Positions 1 to 5,192 of a stretch of DNA of 13,179 nucleotides are shown piece after piece (within the stretch, counting starts at the first letter, position 1; every line of letters starts with the position of its first letter). The notes under the pieces were generated by a model. The model worked only from the letters and a program-made list of their open reading frames with translations, did not search any database and had not been told where the DNA came from. The position numbers and the translations under genes were made by a program. Source of the DNA: Lentzea sp. (GTDB taxonomy: Bacteria > Actinomycetota > Actinomycetes > Mycobacteriales > Pseudonocardiaceae); assembly GCA_030146905.1 (NCBI GenBank), contig JASLAV010001083.1, forward strand, positions 1 to 13,179. Direction: 5' to 3'.

Positions 1-120
1 GACCTCCCGGAACCCGGCGCTCGCAACGCTCCGATGCTCATGAAGGCGACCGCGTCCGACCTGGCCGTCGTGACCACCTTGCCGTTCAAGCTGAAGCTCC
101 CGCCGGGCGCGATCGCGTAG
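1..120 (+). CDS. 3' end of an unknown protein (partial)
   Basis: Frame 1 is open from the window edge to a TAG at 118-120 and encodes 39 residues ending LKLPPGAIA. Almost every codon ends in G or C, as in the clear genes here, which argues for real coding sequence rather than chance. I recognise no domain; the visible tail is mixed hydrophobic and basic. Its stop codon directly abuts the stop of the convergent DUF397 gene with no base between. The true start lies outside the window. Function unknown; an internal ATG start (34-36 or 40-42) giving only a tiny ORF is possible but unlikely. Confidence 0.5.
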   Translation, partial: DLPEPGARNAPMLMKATASDLAVVTTLPFKLKLPPGAIA

Positions 121-300
121 TCACCTGCTTTCGAAGTCGCCACGCTTCACGGCGCCGATGAACGCTGCCCATCCGGGCGCGGCGACCACGGAGTCCGCCC
201 GGTTCTTGGAGTCGCGAACGCGCGCGGCTGAGCCGTTCAGCGCAACTTCGACGCAGTTGGTGTCGCCATTGCCATTGCTGCGGCTGCTCTTGCGCCACAC
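121..300 (-). CDS. DUF397 domain protein
   Basis: A 59-residue protein beginning MWRKSSRSNGNG, with the DUF397 hallmarks WRKSS-S at residues 2-8, CVEVA near 16-20, VRDSK near 28-32, and a W-x-x-F segment towards the C-terminus. DUF397 proteins are small partners of XRE/DUF5753 regulators in actinomycetes (WhiJ-type and AbaA-type loci). They are proposed to modulate the regulator, possibly as toxin-antitoxin-like pairs, but no biochemical activity is firmly known. I chose the GTG at 300 because it lies five bases after the regulator's stop, with GAGAGG/AGGA just upstream as ribosome binding site. An upstream GTG at 336 would overlap the regulator and add 12 atypical residues. It is the second gene of a two-gene operon with the regulator. 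Confidence 0.88.
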   Translation of the reverse strand: MWRKSSRSNGNGDTNCVEVALNGSAARVRDSKNRADSVVAAPGWAAFIGAVKRGDFESR

Positions 301-305
301 AGTTC

Positions 306-1157
306 CTACCTCTCGGCAGCCAGCCTCTCGATCCACGCGGCGGACTCGTCCGGGGTCAACGCCAGCTTCGAGAGGCGTTTGAAGGCAAGCCTAGCCGCCT
401 GGACCTTCTCCACACCCTCGTCAGTCATGGTTCCACCCACGTGCTCGATGTACAGGATCTTCGGGTACTTCGGGTCTGGGAACTCGATGATGGTGAAGCT
501 GCCGTCGTGCGGCGGTGCGGAGTCGGGCAGGACCTGAGCGGTCACGTTCGGCAGCGCGCACATCTCGTGAACGTGCAGCAACTGGCTGCGGGAAGCGTGC
601 CGGAGGGCGTACGCGGTGATGATCACGCGATACCTCAGCGGCCGGTCACCGAACAGCCGGCCTTTCCGCCGCAGGCGCTTGGCGGTCTCGTCGTCGATCC
701 ATTTCACCGATCGCCTGATCGCCCCCTCGCCGAGGACTTCGCGGATGTAGCCCTCCTCTTGGAACAGTCCGGGGATGACGGTCGCCTGGAAGTCCCGGAT
801 CTCCGACGCGTCGTGCTCCAGGCTGACGTAACCACCACTGTTCGGACCGAAATCATTCCACCAGCCCTTTTCGGTGGCGAGCTCGTACAGCTGCAGGTAC
901 GGCTCCTCCTCGGCGATGATCACGCCGTAGAGATCGAGCATCGCCCTGAGCGCGTGAATGTCGGGCAGCTGACCATTTTCGATTCGGCTGAGCTTCGGCA
1001 CGTTGTAGCTCAGCCGAATCGCGGCTTCCTTCTGCGTCATACCCGCTCGCTCGCGCAGGAACTTCAACGCATCGCCGAGTCGTTTCTGCCGGAACGTGGG
1101 TTCGGACACGAGCGGGAACGCTACGCGCCGGATGCGGAGTTCGAGACTCTCACTCAT
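306..1157 (-). CDS. XRE-family transcriptional regulator with DUF5753 domain
   Basis: A 283-residue protein. Residues about 28-80 form an XRE-type helix-turn-helix, with LGDALKFLRERAGMTQKEAA at 27-46 and the recognition region KLSRIENGQ at 55-63. Residues about 95-275 match DUF5753, including the typical FQATVIPGLFQ at 123-133. This architecture is the standard actinomycete WhiJ-like regulator, which binds DNA in the cytoplasm and is usually paired with a DUF397 protein, as here (five-base gap downstream). Members influence development and antibiotic production in Streptomyces; the target here is unknown. No clear Shine-Dalgarno precedes the ATG. The start is only 26 bp from the start of the divergent 85-aa gene, so the two promoters must overlap each other or the coding sequences, and autoregulation is plausible. 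Confidence 0.9.
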   Translation of the reverse strand: MSESLELRIRRVAFPLVSEPTFRQKRLGDALKFLRERAGMTQKEAAIRLSYNVPKLSRIENGQLPDIHALRAMLDLYGVIIAEEEPYLQLYELATEKGWWNDFGPNSGGYVSLEHDASEIRDFQATVIPGLFQEEGYIREVLGEGAIRRSVKWIDDETAKRLRRKGRLFGDRPLRYRVIITAYALRHASRSQLLHVHEMCALPNVTAQVLPDSAPPHDGSFTIIEFPDPKYPKILYIEHVGGTMTDEGVEKVQAARLAFKRLSKLALTPDESAAWIERLAAER

Positions 1158-1183
1158 CGGGTGCGATGAGGAACGTGCTGTTC

Positions 1184-1441
1184 ATGGACCACTTCCACCG
1201 TATCGAGTACCACCGCAGGACACCCGGCGGTGCGCTGGACCTCGAACTCGTCGAGGAAGTCCAGGACCACGGCTGGTACATCAGGAAAGGCGAGGAGTGG
1301 CGGCGGCGCTACACCCTCGAATGCGCTCACGACTTCCTGGCTCGCACCGAAACGAAGCCGGGCACGTTCGCGATCTCCGTGTGGCGTGACGGGCAGCGGG
1401 TCTGCACCATCGGAATGGAGTGGCGTCCCACCAAGGAATGA
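1184..1441 (+). CDS. hypothetical 85-aa protein divergent from the XRE regulator
   Basis: A soluble 85-residue protein rich in charged and aromatic residues (starts MDHFHRIEYHRR, ends GMEWRPTKE). No signal peptide, membrane segment or domain is recognised. Codons strongly favour G/C in the third position, supporting a real gene. I chose ATG 1184 because GAGGAA at 1168-1173 can act as ribosome binding site. An in-frame ATG at 1166 would add six residues, has no such site and would start nine bases from the regulator's start. The position opposite the XRE/DUF397 pair suggests a functional or regulatory link, but this is context only. Two cysteines and four tryptophans are present; no catalytic motif stands out. 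Confidence 0.65.
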   Translation: MDHFHRIEYHRRTPGGALDLELVEEVQDHGWYIRKGEEWRRRYTLECAHDFLARTETKPGTFAISVWRDGQRVCTIGMEWRPTKE

Positions 1442-1469
1442 AGAAGTTCCCTCTCCTGAGTTACGCAGC

Positions 1470-1499
1470 TTGATGTAGAGGGGCCGAACGCGAGAACTT
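1470..1499 (+). promoter_or_regulatory. possible promoter of the 115-aa secreted protein
   Basis: TTGATG at 1470-1475 resembles a -35 box. It lies 18 bp from GAACTT at 1494-1499, a weak -10 keeping only the conserved second A and last T, and seven bases later is the ATG at 1507. The gene has no Shine-Dalgarno at normal distance (GAGGGG near 1478-1483 is about 24 bases away), so a leaderless transcript is plausible. The same stretch holds a long-loop inverted repeat, GAAGTTC 1443-1449 with GAACTTC 1494-1500, which could instead be structural. Confidence 0.25.
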
Positions 1500-1506
1500 C
1501 GCGCCC

Positions 1507-1854
1507 ATGAACCTCAGGAAGACCGTCGCGGGGGCCGCTGTCGCCCTCGGCAGCACCGCCGCCCTGCTCGGCCTGGGTGGCACCGCACACGCCGACACCG
1601 CGGACGCCATCGCGCACACGCAGCCGGACGTCGGTGGTCAGCTGGGCGAGATCGCGACCGTGGGCGACCTCGCCCAGGTCGACACGTCCAACGTCGAGGG
1701 CAAGATCCAGGCCCTCAACGGGCAGAACCCCGACGTGACCGCGCTCGTGCAGGACGTCGACGCCGGTGCGACGGGCCTTCCGGCCGAGACGCTGCTCGGC
1801 CTGAGCGACCCGCAGGGCAACAACCCGAGCGGGTTCGCGCACGTCGACATCTGA
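1507..1854 (+). CDS. small secreted protein (115 aa), unknown function
   Basis: The N-terminus MNLRKTVAG followed by a hydrophobic Ala/Leu/Gly stretch to about residue 25 and the AHA|D site after residue 29 form a classical Sec signal peptide. The mature part is about 86 residues, acidic and cysteine-free. It is rich in Gly, Asp, Gln and Val, with repeated short patterns such as GEIATVGDL and TALVQDVD. There is no membrane anchor, lipobox or LPXTG motif, so it should be released outside the cell. I recognise no family. A hairpin terminator follows within 30 bp, and a second small secreted protein begins 99 bp downstream. The lack of a usual ribosome binding site suggests leaderless translation. 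Structural or signalling roles cannot be told apart from sequence. Confidence 0.75.
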   Translation: MNLRKTVAGAAVALGSTAALLGLGGTAHADTADAIAHTQPDVGGQLGEIATVGDLAQVDTSNVEGKIQALNGQNPDVTALVQDVDAGATGLPAETLLGLSDPQGNNPSGFAHVDI

Positions 1855-1880
1855 TCCAACCGGTACTTCCTGGCCGGGGC

Positions 1881-1914
1881 GGCGCCCGATTCCCTCCCCC
1901 TCGAATCGGGCGCC
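1881..1914 (+). terminator. hairpin terminator after the 115-aa secreted protein
   Basis: GGCGCCCGATTC at 1881-1892 is perfectly complementary to GAATCGGGCGCC at 1903-1914, giving a 12-bp stem with a 10-base C-rich loop. It is followed by a pyrimidine stretch (gttcctcttcttcc) in place of a true U-run. This is the usual form of intrinsic terminators in high-GC actinomycetes. It begins 26 bases after the stop at 1854 and ends 25 bases before the next ribosome binding site, so it should separate the two secreted-protein transcripts at least in part. Confidence 0.75.
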
Positions 1915-1939
1915 GTTCCTCTTCTTCCACGGATCTATT

Positions 1940-1944
1940 AGGAG
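1940..1944 (+). promoter_or_regulatory. ribosome binding site that fixes a TTG start
   Basis: AGGAG lies nine bases before TTG 1954-1956. It is the only strong Shine-Dalgarno in this stretch and makes the rare TTG the start of the 71-aa secreted protein; no ATG or GTG in this frame gives an intact signal peptide. Confidence 0.8.
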
Positions 1945-1953
1945 CGCAACGCC

Positions 1954-2169
1954 TTGAGCATCAAGAAGATCGTCGCTTCCGCAGGCCTCGCCGCGGGTGC
2001 GATCGCCGCCATGGCCGGCACCGCGAGCGCGAGCCCGTCCGCGTCGGACCTGGTCGACGGGGTCGGCACGCTGGCCGGCGCCGCGGACTTCGCCGGCAGC
2101 ACCGTGGTGAACACCTTCGCCGACCGCCTGGGCCTCACCGGCCAGGTCGACCAGGTCATCGGCGGCTGA
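1954..2169 (+). CDS. very small secreted protein (71 aa), TTG start
   Basis: MSIKKIVAS, a hydrophobic Ala/Gly/Ile segment to about residue 20 and the ASA|S site after residue 26 form a clear Sec signal peptide. This leaves a mature peptide of about 45 residues with no cysteine, rich in Gly, Ala, Val and Asp and ending in DQVIGG. No family is recognised; it lacks chaplin, lantibiotic or lipoprotein features. The start is TTG with AGGAG nine bases upstream, so expression may be moderate. It sits behind the terminator of the 115-aa secreted protein and may be a functional companion, since both are small, exported and cysteine-free, but they are not evident sequence paralogues. Its TGA abuts the TAG of the convergent gamma-glutamyltransferase gene. 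Confidence 0.75.
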   Translation: MSIKKIVASAGLAAGAIAAMAGTASASPSASDLVDGVGTLAGAADFAGSTVVNTFADRLGLTGQVDQVIGG

Positions 2170-3954
2170 CTAGCGACCCGCGGCGTAACCCTGTGCGCCG
2201 CGCGGGTTCGCCCCGGCGCGCAGGAGTCCGTCCGCGGAGTCCCGCGCCACGGCCGACATCCGGCCGAGAGTCCACTCGCCGGCGTCCACGACCTGGTGGC
2301 CACGCGCACGCAACGCATCCAGGACGTCCACGCCGGCGCGGGACTCGATGACGAGCTCACCCGGCGTCCAGGCACGCGGGTAGAACGAGCTCGGGAACGC
2401 GTTCGAGTGCCACATCGGCGAGTCGATCGCCTCCTGCAGGTTCAGGCCCGCCCGGTGCGCCAGCCAGAAGCCCAGTTGCCACTGGTCCTGCTGGTCACCA
2501 CCGGGCGTGCCGAACGCCAGCGCCGCCTCTCCGTTGCGCAGCGCCATCGACGGCGACAACGTGATCCGCGGGCGCTTGCCGGGGGCCAGCGAGTTCGGCA
2601 GGCCCTTGTCCAGCCAGAACATCTGGGCGCGGCTGCCCAGGCAGAAGCCGAGTGACGGGATCGTCGGCGACGACTGCAGCCAGCCGCCGGACGGGGTCGC
2701 CGAGACCATGTTGCCCCAGCGGTCGACGACGTCCACGTGCACGGTGTCGCCACGGGTCGCGCCTGAGCGCTCCACCGTCGGTTCGCCGATGGAGCCCGTC
2801 GGGTCGAGCGGCACACCGGCCGACGCACCGCGCAGGATGTGCTTGGGCAGCAACGGTTCGCGGCCGCCGGGCGAGCCGGGGCGCAGTTCGAACGACGCGG
2901 TGTCGGAGATCAGCTTGCGGCGTTGTTCGGCGTACGCGCGCGAAACCAGGATTTCCAGGGGCACGTCGTTGACGTCGCCGTACCAGGCCTCCCGGTCGGC
3001 GAACGCCAGCTTGGCCGCCTCGACGGCGAGGTGGACGGTCTCCGCCGTCGGCTTGCCGTCCACGTAGGACAGGTCGTAGCCCTCCAGCAGCCGGAGCTGT
3101 TGCGCGAGAACGGGTCCCTGCGTCCACGCACCCGCCTTGACGAGCGACCACTCGTCGAAGTCGACGATCAGCGCGTCCTCGTACGACGCCTCCCAGTCCG
3201 CCATGTCGGCGCCGGTCAGCACGCCGGCGTGGTCGCGCCCGGAGTCGTCGCGGAACTCGGTGCGGCAGAACTCGTCGACCTGCGCGGCGACGAAGCCCTG
3301 CGACCACGCCCTGCGCGCGGCCTCGATCTGCGCCTCGCGGTCGGAGCCAGCGGCCTCACCGGCGGCGAGCAGCCACTCCCACGTGTCGGCGAGCTTCGGG
3401 TTGCGGAACCGTCCGCCGGGAGCCGGCAGCACGCCGCCCGGCATCCACTGCGCGGCGGACGTGGGCCAGTGGTCGCGGAAGAGGTCCTGGACGAGCGAGA
3501 TCGTGTGGGCGGCGCGTTCGACGAGCGGGAAGCCGTCGCGCGCGTAGCCGATGGCCTTGTCCAGCACCTCGCGCAACGACTTGGTGCCGTGGTCACGCAG
3601 GAGAGTCAGCCAGCCGTCCCATGCACCCGGCACGGTCGCGGCCAGCAGCCCGCTGCCGGGGACCAGTTCCAGGCCCAGCGACGTGTAGTGCTCGATCGTC
3701 GCACCGGCGGGCGCGACGCCCTGCCCGTTCAGCACGCGCGGGTTGCCACCGGCGGGCGCGAAGATGATCGGGACCTCACCGCCGGGGCCGTTGAGGTGCG
3801 GTTCCACGACCTGGAGGACGAATCCGGCGGCAACCGCCCCGTCGAAGGCGTTGCCACCGTCCTCGAGCACTGCCATGGCCGCCGCGGAGGCCAGCCAGTG
3901 GGTCGAAGCGACCATGCCGAAGGTGCCGACGAGTTCGGGGCGCGTGGTGAACAC
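2170..3954 (-). CDS. gamma-glutamyltransferase-family Ntn hydrolase
   Basis: A protein of about 594 residues, the length of the GGT family, which autocleaves into large and small subunits and then acts on gamma-glutamyl or related amide bonds. The N-terminal GMVASTHWLASAAAMAVLEDG region and GGNAFDGAVAAG are typical. The probable autocatalytic nucleophile is the Thr in RGDTVHVDVVD near residue 404. PNSLAPGKRP (about 453-462) and GTPGGDQQDQ (about 482-491) correspond to the small-subunit oxyanion and substrate regions. There is no signal peptide, so it should be cytoplasmic. The classical GSGG/GGGFM substrate loop is replaced by LNGPGGEVP, so it may be a GGT-like acylase or amidohydrolase rather than a glutathione enzyme. 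I prefer GTG 3954 because TACCTT lies seven bases upstream; an ATG at 3960 would add two residues. It has no operon partner on its strand. Confidence 0.9.
   Translation of the reverse strand: MFTTRPELVGTFGMVASTHWLASAAAMAVLEDGGNAFDGAVAAGFVLQVVEPHLNGPGGEVPIIFAPAGGNPRVLNGQGVAPAGATIEHYTSLGLELVPGSGLLAATVPGAWDGWLTLLRDHGTKSLREVLDKAIGYARDGFPLVERAAHTISLVQDLFRDHWPTSAAQWMPGGVLPAPGGRFRNPKLADTWEWLLAAGEAAGSDREAQIEAARRAWSQGFVAAQVDEFCRTEFRDDSGRDHAGVLTGADMADWEASYEDALIVDFDEWSLVKAGAWTQGPVLAQQLRLLEGYDLSYVDGKPTAETVHLAVEAAKLAFADREAWYGDVNDVPLEILVSRAYAEQRRKLISDTASFELRPGSPGGREPLLPKHILRGASAGVPLDPTGSIGEPTVERSGATRGDTVHVDVVDRWGNMVSATPSGGWLQSSPTIPSLGFCLGSRAQMFWLDKGLPNSLAPGKRPRITLSPSMALRNGEAALAFGTPGGDQQDQWQLGFWLAHRAGLNLQEAIDSPMWHSNAFPSSFYPRAWTPGELVIESRAGVDVLDALRARGHQVVDAGEWTLGRMSAVARDSADGLLRAGANPRGAQGYAAGR
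2173..2211. terminator. candidate bidirectional hairpin inside the 3' end of the GGT gene
   Basis: CGCGGCG at 2179-2185 pairs perfectly with CGCCGCG at 2196-2202 across a 10-base loop. Imperfect outer pairing of GCGA-CC with GG-TCGC extends the stem to 2173-2211. It starts three bases after the stop of the 71-aa gene but lies inside the last codons of the convergent gene. It could terminate the + transcript; there is no T-run on either side. Confidence 0.4.
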
Positions 3955-3961
3955 ATCCATA

Positions 3962-3967
3962 AAGGTA
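3962..3967 (-). promoter_or_regulatory. -10 element of a probable leaderless GGT transcript
   Basis: On the minus strand TACCTT fits the actinobacterial TANNNT -10. It is followed by seven bases and GTG (3954-3952), the spacing expected when transcription starts at the start codon. No Shine-Dalgarno is present. I cannot find a convincing -35. Confidence 0.35.
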
Positions 3968-4281
3968 TGCGACGCTAACTAAATTGCGTGACTCCGAGTG
4001 ACGCACGCCCCAGGACCGAACGGAGCAGCCCGCCGTGCGACGGCGCTCCCAGGCCCAAACGTGATCAACTCGGCGGCTCCTGGCCGGCGGGCCCTGTCGT
4101 GAACCCGGCGTAACCGTCCCCCGCCACCGCAGTCCGGCGTGCGGGTGACCCTGACGTGCCCCGATGACATCCCCGAGAGCGCCGTACAACTTTGGTCGTA
4201 GCCGACCGTGACAGATCTCCTACCAGAGGTCTACCGGCGCGGCCGATGTTTCGAACACGTTCGAACGGCACAGTTCTAGGC
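3968..4281. other. non-coding region with small inverted repeats
   Basis: About 310 bp without a convincing gene lie between the divergent GGT gene and the 30-aa ORF. It holds three small structures. A hairpin at 4022-4049 has CGCCGT 4031-4036 pairing with ACGGCG 4040-4045, and GGAG pairing with CTCC outside. A second hairpin at 4213-4232 pairs AGATCTC with GAGGTCT, with one G-T. A near-palindrome lies at 4250-4265. No tRNA fold, promoter pair or riboswitch could be recognised. Open frames here lack ribosome binding sites and family features. Confidence 0.5.
4250..4265. repeat. inverted repeat TTCGAAC-AC-GTTCGAA (operator candidate)
   Basis: Two seven-base arms are separated by two bases, 16 bp upstream of the 30-aa ORF start. 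The symmetry suits a dimeric repressor. It resembles the actinobacterial LexA box CGAAC-N4-GTTCG but has a two-base instead of a four-base spacer, so LexA binding is doubtful. The binding protein is unknown. Confidence 0.4.
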
Positions 4282-4374
4282 ATGGGAATTCTGGTGATCG
4301 CGACCATCTTCATCGGCCTCGCACTCGTGGCGGCGGTGCCCCTGGTGGCGTTGCTCCACTGGTCCGACCGGTGA
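4282..4374 (+). CDS. possible 30-aa single-pass membrane peptide
   Basis: ATG 4282 opens a 30-codon frame ending at TGA 4372-4374. The product starts MGILVIATIF, is hydrophobic to about residue 24 and ends HWSDR, i.e. one transmembrane helix with a short polar tail. No Shine-Dalgarno is seen at proper distance (an AGG lies directly before the ATG). CACAGT at 4269-4274 could serve as a weak -10 for a leaderless message. It ends 59 bp before the SDR start and just before the alternative hairpins at 4379-4425, so it could be a small membrane protein co-transcribed with the SDR or a leader peptide. The same frame extends upstream to a 60-residue version, but the added part is Arg/Pro-rich and unlikely to be translated. 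Confidence 0.4.
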   Translation: MGILVIATIFIGLALVAAVPLVALLHWSDR

Positions 4375-4378
4375 GTTC

Positions 4379-4425
4379 GAGGTAACGAGCGTTAACCTCC
4401 TCGCGAGCAGCTCGCTTCGAGGAGG
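4379..4425 (+). promoter_or_regulatory. leader with two exclusive hairpins, one masking the SDR ribosome binding site
   Basis: CCTCCTC at 4396-4402 pairs with GAGGAGG at 4419-4425, which contains the Shine-Dalgarno of the SDR. An inner GCGAG 4403-4407/CTCGC 4411-4415 stem lengthens this hairpin. An upstream arm, GAGGTAAC 4379-4386, can instead pair with GTTAACCTC 4391-4399 (one bulged A), using the same CCTC and freeing the ribosome binding site. The two folds exclude each other. The trigger is unknown. Confidence 0.4.
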
Positions 4426-4433
4426 ATGAAGGC

Positions 4434-5192
4434 ATGGAGATCTCGGGTACCGCGGCCATCGTCACCGGTGGCGCGTCCGGTCTCGGCGGCGCGACCGCAC
4501 GTGCGCTGGCGGCGCGTGGAGCACAGGTGTTCGCGCTCGACCTGCCCAGCGCGATCGAGAAGGCAGAAGCCGTCGAGAACGTCACCTACCTGGCGGCGGA
4601 CGTGACCTCCGGCGAAGACGTCCAGGCAGCCGTCGACACCGCGGCAGGCTCCGGCGCCCCGCTGCGCATCACGGTGAACTGCGCGGGCATCGGCCCGTCG
4701 ACCCGCACGGTCGGCAAGAGCGGCCCGCACGACCTCGACCTCTACCGCAAGGTCATCGAGGTCAACCTGATCGGCACCTTCAACGTGCTGCGCCTCGCCG
4801 CCGCCGCCATGGGCAAGACCGAGGAGCTGGAGCACGGCGCCCGCGGCGTCATCATCAACACCGCCTCGATCGCCGCGTTCGACGGCCAGATCGGCCAGGT
4901 CGCCTACGCCTCGTCGAAGGGCGGCGTCGTCGGCATGACCCTCCCGGCCGCGCGCGACCTCAGCAGCGTCGGCATCCGCGTGCTGACCATCGCGCCGGGC
5001 ATCGTCGACACCCCGATGCTCGCCACGGTCTCCGACGAGTTCCGCGCGGGCCTCGCCGCCGGTGTGCCGTTCCCGAAGCGCCTCGCGCAGCCGTCCGAGT
5101 ACGCGCAGCTCGCGCTCTCGCTCGTCGAGCACGACTACCTCAACGGTGAGGTCATCCGCATGGACGGCGCTCTCCGCATGGCTCCTCGCTAA
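4434..5192 (+). CDS. SDR oxidoreductase, 3-hydroxyacyl-CoA dehydrogenase type-2 (HSD10)-like
   Basis: A 252-residue classical short-chain dehydrogenase. TGGASGLG at 11-18 is the nucleotide-binding glycine motif, and D36 at the end of strand 2 favours NAD(H). NCAG lies at 82-85, and the catalytic set is N111, S145, Y158 and K162 (YASSK). APG at 187-189 and VDTPM follow the usual cofactor contact. The start [18 protein letters not shown] and the long insertion around residues 88-100 resemble the HSD17B10/HADH2 subgroup, which oxidises 3-hydroxyacyl-CoA in beta-oxidation or isoleucine breakdown; the exact substrate is inference. A strong GGAGG lies eight bases before ATG 4434 and can be sequestered by a hairpin. 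The TAA overlaps the convergent nuclease stop by three bases. Confidence 0.9.
   Translation: MEISGTAAIVTGGASGLGGATARALAARGAQVFALDLPSAIEKAEAVENVTYLAADVTSGEDVQAAVDTAAGSGAPLRITVNCAGIGPSTRTVGKSGPHDLDLYRKVIEVNLIGTFNVLRLAAAAMGKTEELEHGARGVIINTASIAAFDGQIGQVAYASSKGGVVGMTLPAARDLSSVGIRVLTIAPGIVDTPMLATVSDEFRAGLAAGVPFPKRLAQPSEYAQLALSLVEHDYLNGEVIRMDGALRMAPR

Noticed and set aside
1443..1500. GAAGTTC/GAACTTC inverted repeat as terminator of the 85-aa gene
   Set aside because: The arms are only seven bases with a 44-base loop and no T-run; too weak to call.
4022..4049. Hairpin as a terminator or small RNA
   Set aside because: No gene ends nearby on either strand and no T-run or promoter pair is visible, so no function can be assigned.
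4250..4265. LexA/SOS box before the 30-aa ORF
   Set aside because: The half-sites match CGAAC/GTTCG, but the spacer is two bases instead of four, which changes the helical geometry; kept only as an unassigned inverted repeat.
4192..4281. 60-aa version of the small membrane ORF starting at 4192
   Set aside because: The extra 30 residues are Arg/Pro-rich with no ribosome binding site, and the frame crosses the inverted repeat; the hydrophobic 30-residue part starting at 4282 is the plausible product.
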